Source: Luidia sarsii (taxonomy: Eukaryota > Echinodermata > Asteroidea > Paxillosida > Luidiidae). Taken from it: 64,000 nucleotides of DNA. Both the position numbers and the translations under genes were made by a program. The DNA is taken from the NCBI GenBank assembly GCA_949987565.1, contig OX465121.1:5501590-5565589 (forward strand), given 5' to 3'. This document shows, one piece after another, positions 21,401-30,300 of this stretch. How positions within the stretch are numbered: the first letter of the stretch is position 1; each line of letters starts with the position of its first letter. Below the pieces are notes generated by a model. It was not told the origin of the DNA. It did not search any database and saw only the letters and a list, made by a program, of their open reading frames with translations.

Positions 21401-23677
21401 AGGTCTTGCCGCCGGGGTGGAGTTCTTTCCTCGCCCGTCGATGCCGGACCCGAGGTCCGAGAGCAACAACAGTACCGGCGTTGTCTTTGAGGTTCGTCCC
21501 CAGGGCGGGAACGACTCCAACGCGACTGATGCGGAGGGCAACGACGCCTTCTGGTCCGTGCCGGAGGTTGACCGTGTGGTGGAGCTGGTGGAGACAAGGT
21601 TGCTGAGGGCTCTGGAGAGCGTGGACGAGGAGACGGTGCCTTGCCGCGTCGAGCGAGTCCAGCTCCTCCAGAACTGCGGGGGAGGAGACCCGGCGGACAG
21701 CCTCGGCGGCCGGCGGCAGGACGGCTGCCGCGAGAGGGTCTGGGTCGACTTCGGGAACAACACCCGGGCAAGCCCCGCCGGCAACGGGACGCTCCTCGTC
21801 CGAGACGGAGACACCGACTCCTGGCACAGCGCTCGCAACTTCAGTCTCCGCCTCCGCTACCGGCACGGGGGGATTTACTTCAACGAGACCAGCGCGGAGA
21901 TCGGCTTCTGCAACGCGAGCACCGTCCACGCCTGTCCCTCTAGGGTCCTGGACGAGAATCGGTTCTCGGAGATGGACGAGTCGACCGGGGAGCCGGTCGG
22001 CAGCATGCGTGTCAAAGAGACGGGCCGGTCTTGGGTCCTCGGCCCCGATGACTACGTCCGCACTGGCGACGGGAAGATCAGGGTGTGCCTGTCTCTTCTG
22101 ACGACGAACGACTCCCTTGTGGAGGGTCACCCGCTGAGCTTCGACCGATCGCAGGCCATCCTGAGCGCGGTGGGGCTGTCCGTGTCCGTTCTCGCCGGCA
22201 GTCTGACGGTCCTCACCTACGCCGTGTTCCCTGGGCTGCACGCCCGCACCAGGCGGGCCATCGTGGGGATGGCGACGTCCCTCATCCTGGCCCAGGTCCT
22301 TCTCCTGCTTAGTGGTGTTGCCAGCGCCGACGAGGGAGTCTGCCTGGCCGTTGCCATAGCGGGCCACTACCTGTGGATGGCGAGCATCAGCTGGACCAAC
22401 GTGTTGGCCTTCCTCCTCTACAAGACCCTCTGCACCAAGGCACTGGATCCTTCCAGGGGTCGGGTGGCCTTTGGTAGCAAAACCAACCTCCTGAGTCTGG
22501 CCTACGCTCTCGGCGTGCCACTGGCAGTCCTGGTGTCCTGCCTCGCCGTCCATTTCTGCGACTGCACGGGCGCGGGTTCGCTGTACGCCCAGGACGGCAT
22601 CTGCTGGCTGCGAGCGGGCCAGCCCAACCTGCTCGCCTTCGGGGTGCCCGTGGCGGCGTTCCTGGTCGTCAACATCGTGCTGTTCGCCCGTGTGATCGTA
22701 GCCATCCGAAGCTCCTATCGCAAGTCAGAGGCTAACTTCAAAAGCCGTGACAAGTCTACGCTTAGACAACGACAAAAGGAGCTAGCTATCTACGCAAGGG
22801 TAATAATGATCATTATTAATTCCGAAAATACACAACAATGCCCACTGACTTAAATGTAGGGTACACCATATGAAAAAATCAAAGAGTCGCTTACATGTTT
22901 TGCTGAACCCATTTTATACATAAAGTAGCACACCTCTGCAAGATTCATGTCATGAGAAAAACTGTTGAAACTAAATTAAACATACAGCTTCTTCTGACAC
23001 AGAGGGTGGTACTTGTAAAAGGAACTCTTTGTTTCAAAGAAACACATTTCCCTTTTTCTCGAAAACGGTAGATATCCGATCGCTTTTAAAATTTCAACAA
23101 ACGTCGTAGGTTAACTTTCGGGAGGGAACCAAGCTATTTCGGAAGGTAACCAAGCCATGTATAGCAGTGTAGAATAGACCATAGACAATTAACCTATATT
23201 AAAAAAAATGACCCTCACAGGTGAGACGTGTCTCAAATCCGCGTGTAAGAATTGGAGGATGATTTATTTTGTGAATCAACTGTTCTCTCTCTCTCTCCCC
23301 CTCTCTCTTTCTCTGCATAGATCGCAAGCCTAATGGGGTTGACGTGGATCCTCGGCTTCCTCTACAACGCCTTCCCAGAGGTAGATGCCCTGCCGTATAT
23401 CTTCATCCTCCTCAACTCCCTGCAGGGCCTCTTCGTCTTCCTCTCCTTCACCTGCACCGCCCAGGTGGCCGACCTGTGGCGGAAGAAGCTGTCGGCCGGC
23501 CGGCTCCCCCTAAGCACCAGGCCCGGTACCCCGTCGAGCCGGCGAGGCAAGCACACCGCCAGTACCGCCAGCACCCACGCCAGGTCCACAATCGAGGCAA
23601 TTGAGATGAGCGTGGACACGTCCACTGCTTCTGCGAGCAGAAGTCACCACACGGAGCACGGCATGGCACGGAAATAA
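15397..23677 (+). CDS. somatomedin-B seven-transmembrane receptor (class B/adhesion- or Methuselah-like GPCR)
   Basis: A complete gene of three exons: 15397-15490, 20029-22799 and 23321-23677, about 1073 residues. Junction 1 splits a codon (G then AG, giving Glu) and junction 2 is in phase 0. Order: signal peptide (residues 1 to about 28); somatomedin-B domain (C51 to C86, spacing C-4-C-9-C-1-C-3-C-5-CC-6-C, plus an extra C45); a 650-residue extracellular region with many cysteines and N-glycosylation sequons; seven helices at about 742-766, 776-797, 803-830, 852-875, 899-925, 956-973 and 981-1000; and a 70-residue Ser/Thr-rich tail. Family marks are a Cys at the start of helix 3 (C803), CWL in loop 2 (C890), HYLWMASISW in helix 3 and GLTWILGFL in helix 6. 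No GPS autoproteolysis motif is visible before helix 1. It is expected at the plasma membrane; the ligand is unknown. Confidence 0.85.
15545..15845 (-). repeat. tRNA-derived SINE copy 4, inverted, in receptor intron 1
   Basis: On the minus strand the head reads TGGATAGCTCAGATGGTAAG (about 15745-15765) with a weakened B-box (TGTTCAAGTCC, about 15700-15715). It is preceded by GGGAAGGCCACCATC and a piece matching the GCTTCTGAATGAC region of copy 1. It is in the opposite orientation to the receptor gene. Confidence 0.7.
15846..16570. other. receptor intron 1, AT-rich part
   Basis: No exon or RNA gene seen. About 15908-15940 (CCTGACGTTCAGAGTGGG, GGACCTTTCTCAAAG) is a single arm related to the hairpin element at 4892-4989. 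Confidence 0.45.
16576..17516. repeat. 42-bp minisatellite made of two alternating palindromes
   Basis: About 22 units. Each holds GTCCTACAATTGTAGGAC (a perfect 18-bp palindrome in its best copies) and TCCATTCGCC/GGAATGGA, a 7-bp inverted pair around CGCCTCGCG or CGCCTCCCG. Because 42 is a multiple of three and the unit lacks stops in most frames, long 14-residue-repeat frames run on both strands. They are by-products. It lies inside intron 1 of the receptor gene. Confidence 0.93.
17940..18180. repeat. (ACATGT)n microsatellite tracts inside the hAT-like element
   Basis: Interrupted GTACATGTACATG and ACATGTACAGTAC runs. The intervening text is of the same composition (TACGTGTACTAGTGTACGTG). 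Confidence 0.85.
18190..19230. other. interior of the hAT-like element, no gene
   Basis: No long frame, splice-supported exon or RNA gene. A short AGCGGGACCTTTCTCAAAT at about 18861 matches one arm of the hairpin family at 4892-4989. Confidence 0.45.
19640..19860 (+). repeat. 35-bp and 18-bp tandem repeats near the hAT-like right end
   Basis: About 3.5 copies of a 35-bp unit built from GTGCCGTGCCGTGGG and the inverted repeat TTTCGACTGTCGAAA (about 19646-19760). These run into about 2.5 copies of GTCGACTTGTCGCGGGGG (about 19770-19815) and an inverted GCGACAAGTCG. Subterminal repeats like these are typical binding-site clusters of hAT elements. Confidence 0.75.
20029..22799 (+). CDS. receptor exon 2: somatomedin-B domain, ectodomain and helices 1-5
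   Basis: The acceptor is TTTACTTTTGCAG (AG at 20027-20028) and the donor GTAATA at 22800. This one 2771-bp exon, GC-rich and strongly GC-ending in codon choice, carries everything from the somatomedin-B domain (about 20067-20192) to helix 5 and the third cytosolic loop (ending QRQKELAIYAR). After the donor the frame stays open for only 17 codons, to TAA at 22851-22853. Retaining the intron would therefore give a five-helix truncated receptor. Long frames on the opposite strand here are shadows of the GC-rich coding sequence. Confidence 0.86.
23321..23677 (+). CDS. receptor exon 3: helices 6-7 and cytosolic tail
   Basis: The acceptor follows a CT-repeat polypyrimidine tract at 23282-23316 (ending CTGCATAG). 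The frame reads IASLMGLTWILGFLYNAF (helix 6), YIFILLNSLQGLFVFLSF (helix 7), then a basic tail rich in Ser and Thr, ending at TAA 23675-23677. Helix 6 continues exon 2 without a gap, which confirms the junction. The tail offers many possible phosphorylation sites. Confidence 0.86.
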   Translation: MASLMGLTWILGFLYNAFPEVDALPYIFILLNSLQGLFVFLSFTCTAQVADLWRKKLSAGRLPLSTRPGTPSSRRGKHTASTASTHARSTIEAIEMSVDTSTASASRSHHTEHGMARK

Positions 23678-23700
23678 CCCTGATGCCTTGGCTTGCTCCA

Positions 23701-23720
23701 GTATAAGCCGCGGCTTATAC
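23701..23720. other. perfect 20-bp palindrome in the receptor 3' UTR
   Basis: GTATAAGCCGCGGCTTATAC is its own reverse complement. It starts 24 bp after the receptor stop codon. In RNA it would need to pair between molecules or form a tight hairpin. Related words (GGCTCATATACG) follow at about 23767. Confidence 0.8.
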
Positions 23721-23897
23721 TTTGATTTTGCCCATAAAAAATGCTTACTGCGGCTTTCACATCGGGCGGCTCATATACGTTAAAGCCTGCGAAAATAATT
23801 GTGGAGCGCTGCTGCTTAAAACTCCGGGCTGCATTTCCCCACGAAAATTAAGGTATCAAATGATCCCTCCCAGACAGTAGCTGCCCTACCTTAATTG

Positions 23898-23903
23898 AAT
23901 AAA
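23898..23903 (+). terminator. candidate poly(A) signal of the receptor gene
   Basis: AATAAA about 220 bp after the stop codon is the first canonical signal downstream of exon 3. Confidence 0.45.
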
Positions 23904-24039
23904 ATACATCGAGCCATTAAGGCCATCCTATATTTTTACTCCCAGCTCGGGCCAGCTCTATTGGTTAAGTGCAGTCACCTTTGTTATGAATGTTTTTTAC
24001 TCGGATCAAATGCTATGGTATGAGAAGTGCACTGCTTGA

Positions 24040-24592
24040 ACTTTGCTGAACCAATTCAACTTCGGCTCTTTTTCTCTACTCGACTTGAATCTCAAGCTCC
24101 AGTTCTTTTAGTCTAATGGCAGCTTCCTCTGAAAAAATATTGCATTCTGCAGATGGAGGCTGTAATATACCTTCATCAACAAAGACTTCAATAAGGACAG
24201 CCTTTATATATGTTTTTTGTTTTCATATTAGCAAGCACAGAAACAAATGAGACTTAAGGCTTTGCATGGTGGGTGAATCAATATAGGAAGGTTTGCGGTG
24301 AACACCATGTATCAGGTCTCTTAAAGGAAGAGGTATGGTTCTGAAAAGAACAGAAAAGAACCTGATGACGGCCAGAGCATACTGGTCGAAACGTCGAGTT
24401 ACCCTCAGGTTCTTTTCAGAACCATACCTCTTCCTTTAAGAGACCTGATACATGGTGTTCACCGCAAACCTTCCTATATTGAAGCACAGAAACATTGTAA
24501 TACTTATCTAAGTCGAGCAATTCCGTCTGATTCAATACATTCAATTTAGTCTCCGAAGGAGAAGATTCAAAAGCAGCTGCAAATTCACTCAT
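24040..24592 (-). pseudogene. decayed gag remnant of an LTR retrotransposon
   Basis: On the minus strand an ATG at 24590-24592, about 110 bp downstream of a primer-binding-site-like sequence, opens a frame beginning MSEFAAAFESS. It runs for about 35 codons before a 236-bp insertion (24246-24481). Beyond the insertion the reading continues in another frame with a helical charged stretch (EEAAIRLKELELEI), an in-frame stop at about 24084 and then loss of similarity. The position after LTR and primer site, and the charged coiled-coil-like composition, suggest Ty3/gypsy-type gag. No pol sequence is seen nearby. Non-functional. Confidence 0.5.
24246..24481 (-). mobile_element. 236-bp Penelope-like insertion with inverted arms and hammerhead-like core
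   Basis: A 13-bp direct repeat AAGCACAGAAACA at 24233-24245 and 24482-24494 brackets the insertion. Inside are two perfect inverted arms of 72 bp (24279-24350 and 24410-24481), a 33-bp extension at one end (24246-24278), and a 59-bp loop region. The loop contains CTGATGA (24362-24368), then a 6-bp stem with loop (GGCCAG, AGCATA, CTGGTC) and GAAACGTC (24388-24395). CTGATGA-stem II-GAAA is the hammerhead core. Penelope-like retroelements are known to carry hammerheads in their LTRs, inverted LTR copies, short terminal extensions and variable target duplications. Stem I is poorly formed here, so activity is doubtful. It interrupts the gag remnant. Confidence 0.6.
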
Positions 24593-24699
24593 GTCAAATT
24601 AGCTTGCCATGGTTGAGGTTCAAGTCGGAATTCCAATGAAATGATAATTTACTATCAACCTAACTATAGATAATGTATGGCTCGTACTATTGTTCAGGT

Positions 24700-24717
24700 C
24701 TCCCGGACAGGCCCCCA
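24700..24717 (-). other. retroelement primer-binding site resembling tRNA-Pro type
   Basis: On the minus strand TGGGGGCCTGTCCGGGAG differs at three of 18 positions from the proline-tRNA primer site known in gammaretroviruses. It starts four bases after an LTR-like end (GTAACA at 24722-24727). Position and sequence together support the start of an LTR element. Confidence 0.5.
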
Positions 24718-24721
24718 ATTC

Positions 24722-25325
24722 TGTTACGTACGGAGTCAGTACGGCAGAAGACCGGAACAAGAACTCTAAAATTACGGGCAGATGAGGCAAGCAAGTATAT
24801 TGAAAGTGCATTTAATTAACTGAAAACTTGTCATGCACCAACCAAAAACCACAGAACAGCGTTAGAAACTTAACGTGCAAAAACAAGAACATATACTACT
24901 AAAGCGAAGCATTAATAAAGAATGGATTAAGTAGGGAATCAAGGCAGCTGTATAAATGAAAATACATTATTGACAAAAATCAGGGCAAATTATAGTCGGC
25001 CAAATATATATTTACCAGAATAAGGTGAGCCCAAGATCGGACGAAAAAGGCTCCGCTCAGACGGTGTTGTTAGCCAAAAGGAGCACAGCCGTCGGGCCCA
25101 GCACTTCCACGCCCAGACATCCAGTCAGCCTAGCCAAGACAGGGAGGTCGGACCTATAAGGAGCCTCAACTTCACGGCGATGCAGCCACGACGATCCAGG
25201 GTCCTCGAGTTCTCCAAAGCTGTCGGCTTCAGTCAAGTCTGGCGGCGAAGACACGTTGAAGGGGCGGACGATTTGGAGGGGGCGGGCCGACGCTGGCTAT
25301 TTCAAACGGCATATAGCCACTGTGC
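24722..25325 (-). mobile_element. LTR-like sequence of a decayed retrotransposon
   Basis: The minus-strand sequence upstream of the primer site ends in ...GTAACA, as LTRs end in CA. It includes a GC-rich stretch at about 25030-25310 and an AT-rich part with an ATATATATTT box. The 5' boundary was not located, and no second LTR copy lies in the window, so the extent to 25325 is approximate. Confidence 0.4.
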
Positions 25326-25473
25326 ACACCAACACCGACTGATCAGGCCGAAATAATGGCTGAATGGGCCTTTTCAAGGGTTCTACTCATGCATGAGCGA
25401 ACTCCACTAGTCATTGTATGAAGAGGCATGTTTAGCATACCGAATGGAGTGGTAACACCTTGATCAAAGTTCT

Positions 25474-25542
25474 ACTGATCGTTTACTTAATGCCCTAGTT
25501 ACATCGCATTTTGATTATTGTAATAGTTTGTGTGGCGGGGCC
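25474..25542 (+). pseudogene. LINE reverse-transcriptase fragment
   Basis: A short frame reads TDRLLNALVTSHFDYCNSLC, close to the ALVTSRLDYCNSLL block found in the C-terminal part of CR1/L2-type LINE reverse transcriptases. The flanks show no continuing similarity, so this is a small relic. Confidence 0.5.
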
Positions 25543-26190
25543 ATTGTAGTTTTAGGTTGTAAGATAATTTGTTTTTACTACCCAAGATTTTACAGGAGTA
25601 CCTTTCCCTTGCTTGTTTTGTTATGGTTAATACAACACTTGTGTATAATCTAATTAATGCGAGCTATTATATCATGTAGTGCTAGCAGAACTGGTTTTGG
25701 GTCTCAGTGGTGTGTCCCCAGGAAGAAAAAACATCTTGTCTCAGACGAAGGCCTCATTTCCAATGTGTCAGACCCAATGGCTTGGTCAGTGTCTCAGCTC
25801 ACATTGCAGACCGGTAGGAGCAAGTCAAGGGCAGCAGGTTTTGCTGTGGGGAGCTTTGCGTTTTGGTCTCCCTTCCACCCCACGTTTTGTCTGTACCTGG
25901 ATTTGGTGACTTGAAGTTTGAATTGTGTCAATCCTTGTGTACACAAGACCCGTGAAACTGATGAGATTCATTAATTGTTGACCATGCTTGTATTTTCTTC
26001 CCTAATTAGGGCCTGAGTTCTTGTGTTTCCATTTATGGTGGACTAATTTGATAAAATTCTGTGACTTTAATGAAAGCCATTTCTATGCTTTTTTTGGCAT
26101 TCAAGTATATTTATCTGCTCTTCCCTGTTTGATAATTTATTTCCCTTGCGTACCTACTCTTTAGCTCATTTATTTCTGGTTTACACTTGC
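25543..26190. other. AT-rich spacer between LINE relic and satellite, nothing recognised
   Basis: No splice-supported exon, RNA gene or repeat partner seen. An 85-codon open frame here has no recognisable domain. Confidence 0.4.
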
Positions 26191-26606
26191 TCATCAATAT
26201 CTCCTTCAATATAATTTTTGACTAAGCTAAAACTTGGTCTGCTAACAAGCCTATCAGTACTATCAATATTGAAAAAAAAACCCTGAAATCGAACATAGTA
26301 AGATGAATATACGATCAAGCAACGATAGCTAACCTCTGTCAGCTAGGCAGCTTGTCTGTGCACAGACCAGTACAAAACAGAAAGTCGGCGGAGAAAAGCT
26401 GGGAAGAACAATACCATTGGCAAGTTAATACCTCCTTCATTATGACAGGATGGCCAAGCAACCATCGGATATTCAGTGAGACCCTTTGACTAGAATAGAG
26501 GCGGACGGGTCTCTTGTACAATCTTGTCACCCTTATCTTCGCGTTTTTCTGAAACCGAACAGGTTTTACTGAATAGCCAATCCCCTAGAACATACATGAA
26601 AGATGA

Positions 26607-26960
26607 CAAAGATAGAGTCGGACGATGAACTTGAAGAATAATTTTTCTTCTCGGTGTAGTATAGATAGGCAAAGGATTTCCCCTACCCGTTAAACTTTAC
26701 TTCACAAATACCTTCGTAAAAGCAAACCCAAGTAACTCGCCCCATATTCACACCAAGCTACAACGCAAATAGCTATACAGGTGCAAATCAGAACAACTCG
26801 CCCCATATTCACCTGAGGCTTTCAAGCGTATCCTTGCGTAAATTTGGACAGAACATGTCTGAAAGGATGACCACCCCACCTTTGAATATCCAATGAGAAT
26901 TACTAGAACCGTTGACTATAGAATAGAGACTGACGGTCATGTTATAATCTCCTTAAGTAT
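26607..26960 (+). repeat. diverged satellite variant with the 330-bp extra segment (first copy)
   Basis: About 350 bp beginning ACGATGAACTTGAAGAATAA and including the word AACTCGCCCCATATTCAC twice, about 63 bp apart. It replaces part of a monomer. It is clearly related to, but more diverged than, the four copies at 27831-28170, 28827-29170, 30973-31315 and 31969-32310. Confidence 0.8.
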
Positions 26961-27364
26961 TATCTTGACAAAGCTAAAACTTGGCGTGCCTTTAGAACAA
27001 ATCTATTAGTATTGAAATATCTGAAATCGAACATAGAAGAATGGATTATGATCAAGCAAAGAGAACAAACCTCTGTCAGCTAGGCAGCTTGTATGTCCAC
27101 AGACCAGTACTCAACAGTCAGTCGTCAGAGTGTACCTGGAAAGAAAATACACTTTCCAAGTTAATATCTCCTTCATTATAATCTTGACGAAGCTGAAAGT
27201 TGGTCTGCTAACAGGCCTTGAGAAAACCTATCGATCAGTATTAATAAATCTGAAATCAAGCAAAGCATCATGAATATATGATCAAGCAAACAGAACTAAC
27301 CTCTGTCAGCTAGGCAGCTTGTCTGTGCAGAGACCAGTACACAACAGCCAGTCAGCAAAGTTTA

Positions 27365-30300
27365 CCTGGAAAGAAAAATAAACTTTGGAAGTTGATATCT
27401 CCTTCATTATAATCTTGACGAAGCTGAAAATTTGTCTGCTAACAGGCCTTGAGAAAACCTATCGATCAGTATTAATAAATCTGAAATCGAACATAGCATC
27501 ATGAATTTTTAATCAAGCAAAGAGAACTAACCTCTGTCAGCTAGGCAGCTTGTATGTGCAGAGACAAGTACACAACAGTCAGTCGGTAGAGTTTACCTGG
27601 AGTGAAAATAAACTTTGCAAGTTGATATCTCCTTCATTATAATCTTGACGAAGCTGAAATTTAGTCAGCTAACAGGCCTTGAGAAAACCTATCGATCAGT
27701 ATTAATAAATCTGAAATCGAACATGGCATCAAGAATATATGATCAAGCAAAGAGAACTAACCTCTGTCAAATAGGCAGCTTGTCTGTGCAGAGACAAGTA
27801 CACAACAGTCAGTCAGCAGAGTGTACCTTGAAAAAAATACATATACGATGAACTTGAAGAATAATTTATCTTCTCGGTGTAGTATAGACAGGCAAAGGAT
27901 TTCCATTACCCGTTTAACTTACGTTCACATATACCTTCGTAAAAGCAAAACTATGTTACTCGCCCCATATTCACACCAATCTACCACGCAAATAGCTATA
28001 CAGGTGCAAAGCTAAACAACTCGCCCCATATTCACTCGACGCTTTCAAGCGTATCATTGTGTACATTTGGACCGAACAGGTCTGAGGGGATGACCGCGCC
28101 ACCTTTGACCATCCACTGAGACCTGTTGTCTGTAGAATAGAGACTGACATTAAAGTAAATATCTCCTTCATTATTATCTTGACGAAGCTGAAATTTAGTC
28201 TGCTAACAGGCCTTGAGAAAACCTATCGATCAGTATTAATAAATCTGAAATCGAAGAGAGCATCATGAATATATGATCAACCAAAAAGAACCAACCTCTG
28301 TCAGCTAGGCAGCTTGTCTGTGCAGAGACCAGAACACTAGAGTCAGTCGTCATAGTGTACCTGGAAAGAAAATACACTTTGCAAGTTAATATCTCCTTCA
28401 TTATAATCTTGACGAAGCTGAAAGTTGGTCTGATAACAGGCCTTGAGAAAACCTATCGATCAGTATTAATAAATCTGAAATCGAGCAAAGCATCATGAAT
28501 ATATGATCAAGCAAAGATAACTAACCTCTGTCAGCTAGGCAGCTTGTATGTACACAGACCAGTCCACAACAGTCAGTCGGCAGAGTTTACCTGGAAAGAA
28601 AAATAAACATTGCAAGTTCTTATCTCCTTTCCTTATAATCTTGACGAAGCTGAAATTTGGTCTGCTAACAGGCCTTGAGAAAACCTATCGATCAGTATTA
28701 ATAAATCTGAAATCGAGCAAAGCATCATGAATATATGAGCAAGCAAAAAGAACTAACCTCTGTCAGCTAGGCAGCTTGTATTTGCAGAGACCACTACACA
28801 ACAGTCAGTCAGCAGAGTGTACCTTGAAAAAAATACATATACGATGAACATGAAGAATAATTTTTCTTCTCGGTGTAGTATATACAGGCAAAGGATTTCC
28901 CTTACACGTATAACTTACGTTCACATATACCTTCGTAAAAGCAAAACTATGTTACTCGCCCCATATTCACACCAATCTACCACGCAAATAGCTATACAGG
29001 TGCAAAGCTAAACAACTCGCCCCATATTCACTCGACGCTTTCAAGCGTATCATTGTGTACATTTGGACAGAACAGGTCTGAGGGGATGACCACACCACCT
29101 TTGACCATCCACTGAGACCTGTTGTCTGTAGAATAGAGACTGACATTAAAGTAAATATCTCCTTCATTATTATCTTGACGAAGCTGAAATTTGGTCTGCT
29201 AATAGGCCTTGAGAAAACCTATCGATCAGTATTAATAAATCTGAAATCGAATTGAGCATCATGTATCTATGATCAACCAAAAAGAACTAACCTCTGTCAG
29301 CTAGGCAGCTTGTCTGTGCAGAGACCAGAACACAACAGTCAGTCGTCATAGTGTACCTGGAAAGAAAATACACTTTGAAAGTTATTATCTCCTTCATTAT
29401 AATCTTGACGAAGCTGAAATTTGGTCTGCTAACTTGCCTTGAGAAAACCTATCGATCAGTATTAATAAATCTGAAATCGAGCAAAGCATCATGAACATAT
29501 GAGCAAGCAAAGAGAACTAACCTCTGTCAGCTAGGCAGCTTGTATTTGCACAGACCAGTACACAACAGTCAGTCGTCAGAGTGTACCTGGAAAGAAAATA
29601 CACTTTGCAAGTTAATATCTCCTTCATTATAGTCTTGACGAAGCTGAAATTTGGTCTGCTAACAGGCCTTGAGAAAACCTATCGATCAGTATTAATAAAT
29701 CTGAAATCAAGCAAAGCATCATGAATATATGATCAAGCAAAGAGAACTAACCTCCGTCAGCTAGGCAGCTTGTCTGTGCAGAGACCAGTACACAACAGTC
29801 AGTGGGGAGAGTTTACCTGGAAAGAAAATACACTTTGCAAGTTGATATCTCCTTCATTATAATCTTGACGGAGCTGAAATTTGGTCTGCTAACAGGCCTT
29901 GAGAAAACCTATCGATCAGTAATAATAAATCTGAAATCTAGCAAAGCATCATGAATATCTGATCAAGCAAAGAGAACTAACCTCTGTCAGCTAGGCAGCT
30001 TGTATTTACACAAACCAGTCCACAACAGTCAGTCGGCAGAGTTTACCTGGAAAGAAAAATAAACACTGCAAGTTCTTATCTCCTTCATTATAATCTTGAC
30101 GAAGCTGAAATTTGGTCTGTTAACCGGCCTTGAGAAAACCTATCGATCAGTATTAATAAATCTAAAATCGAGCAAAGCATCATGAATATACGTTCAAGCA
30201 AAGAGAACTAACCTCTGTCAGCTAGGCAGCTTGTCTGTGCAGAGACCAGTGCACAACAGTCAGTCGGCAGAGTGTACCTGTAAAGAAAATACACTTTGCA

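Noticed and set aside
20916..22553. 545-codon frame on the minus strand
   Set aside because: It is antisense to receptor exon 2. GC-rich third positions remove stops on the other strand, and the translation has no recognisable fold or motif.
25057..25254. 65-codon minus-strand frame
   Set aside because: It lies within the LTR-like region of the decayed retrotransposon; the GC-rich stretch there explains the lack of stops.
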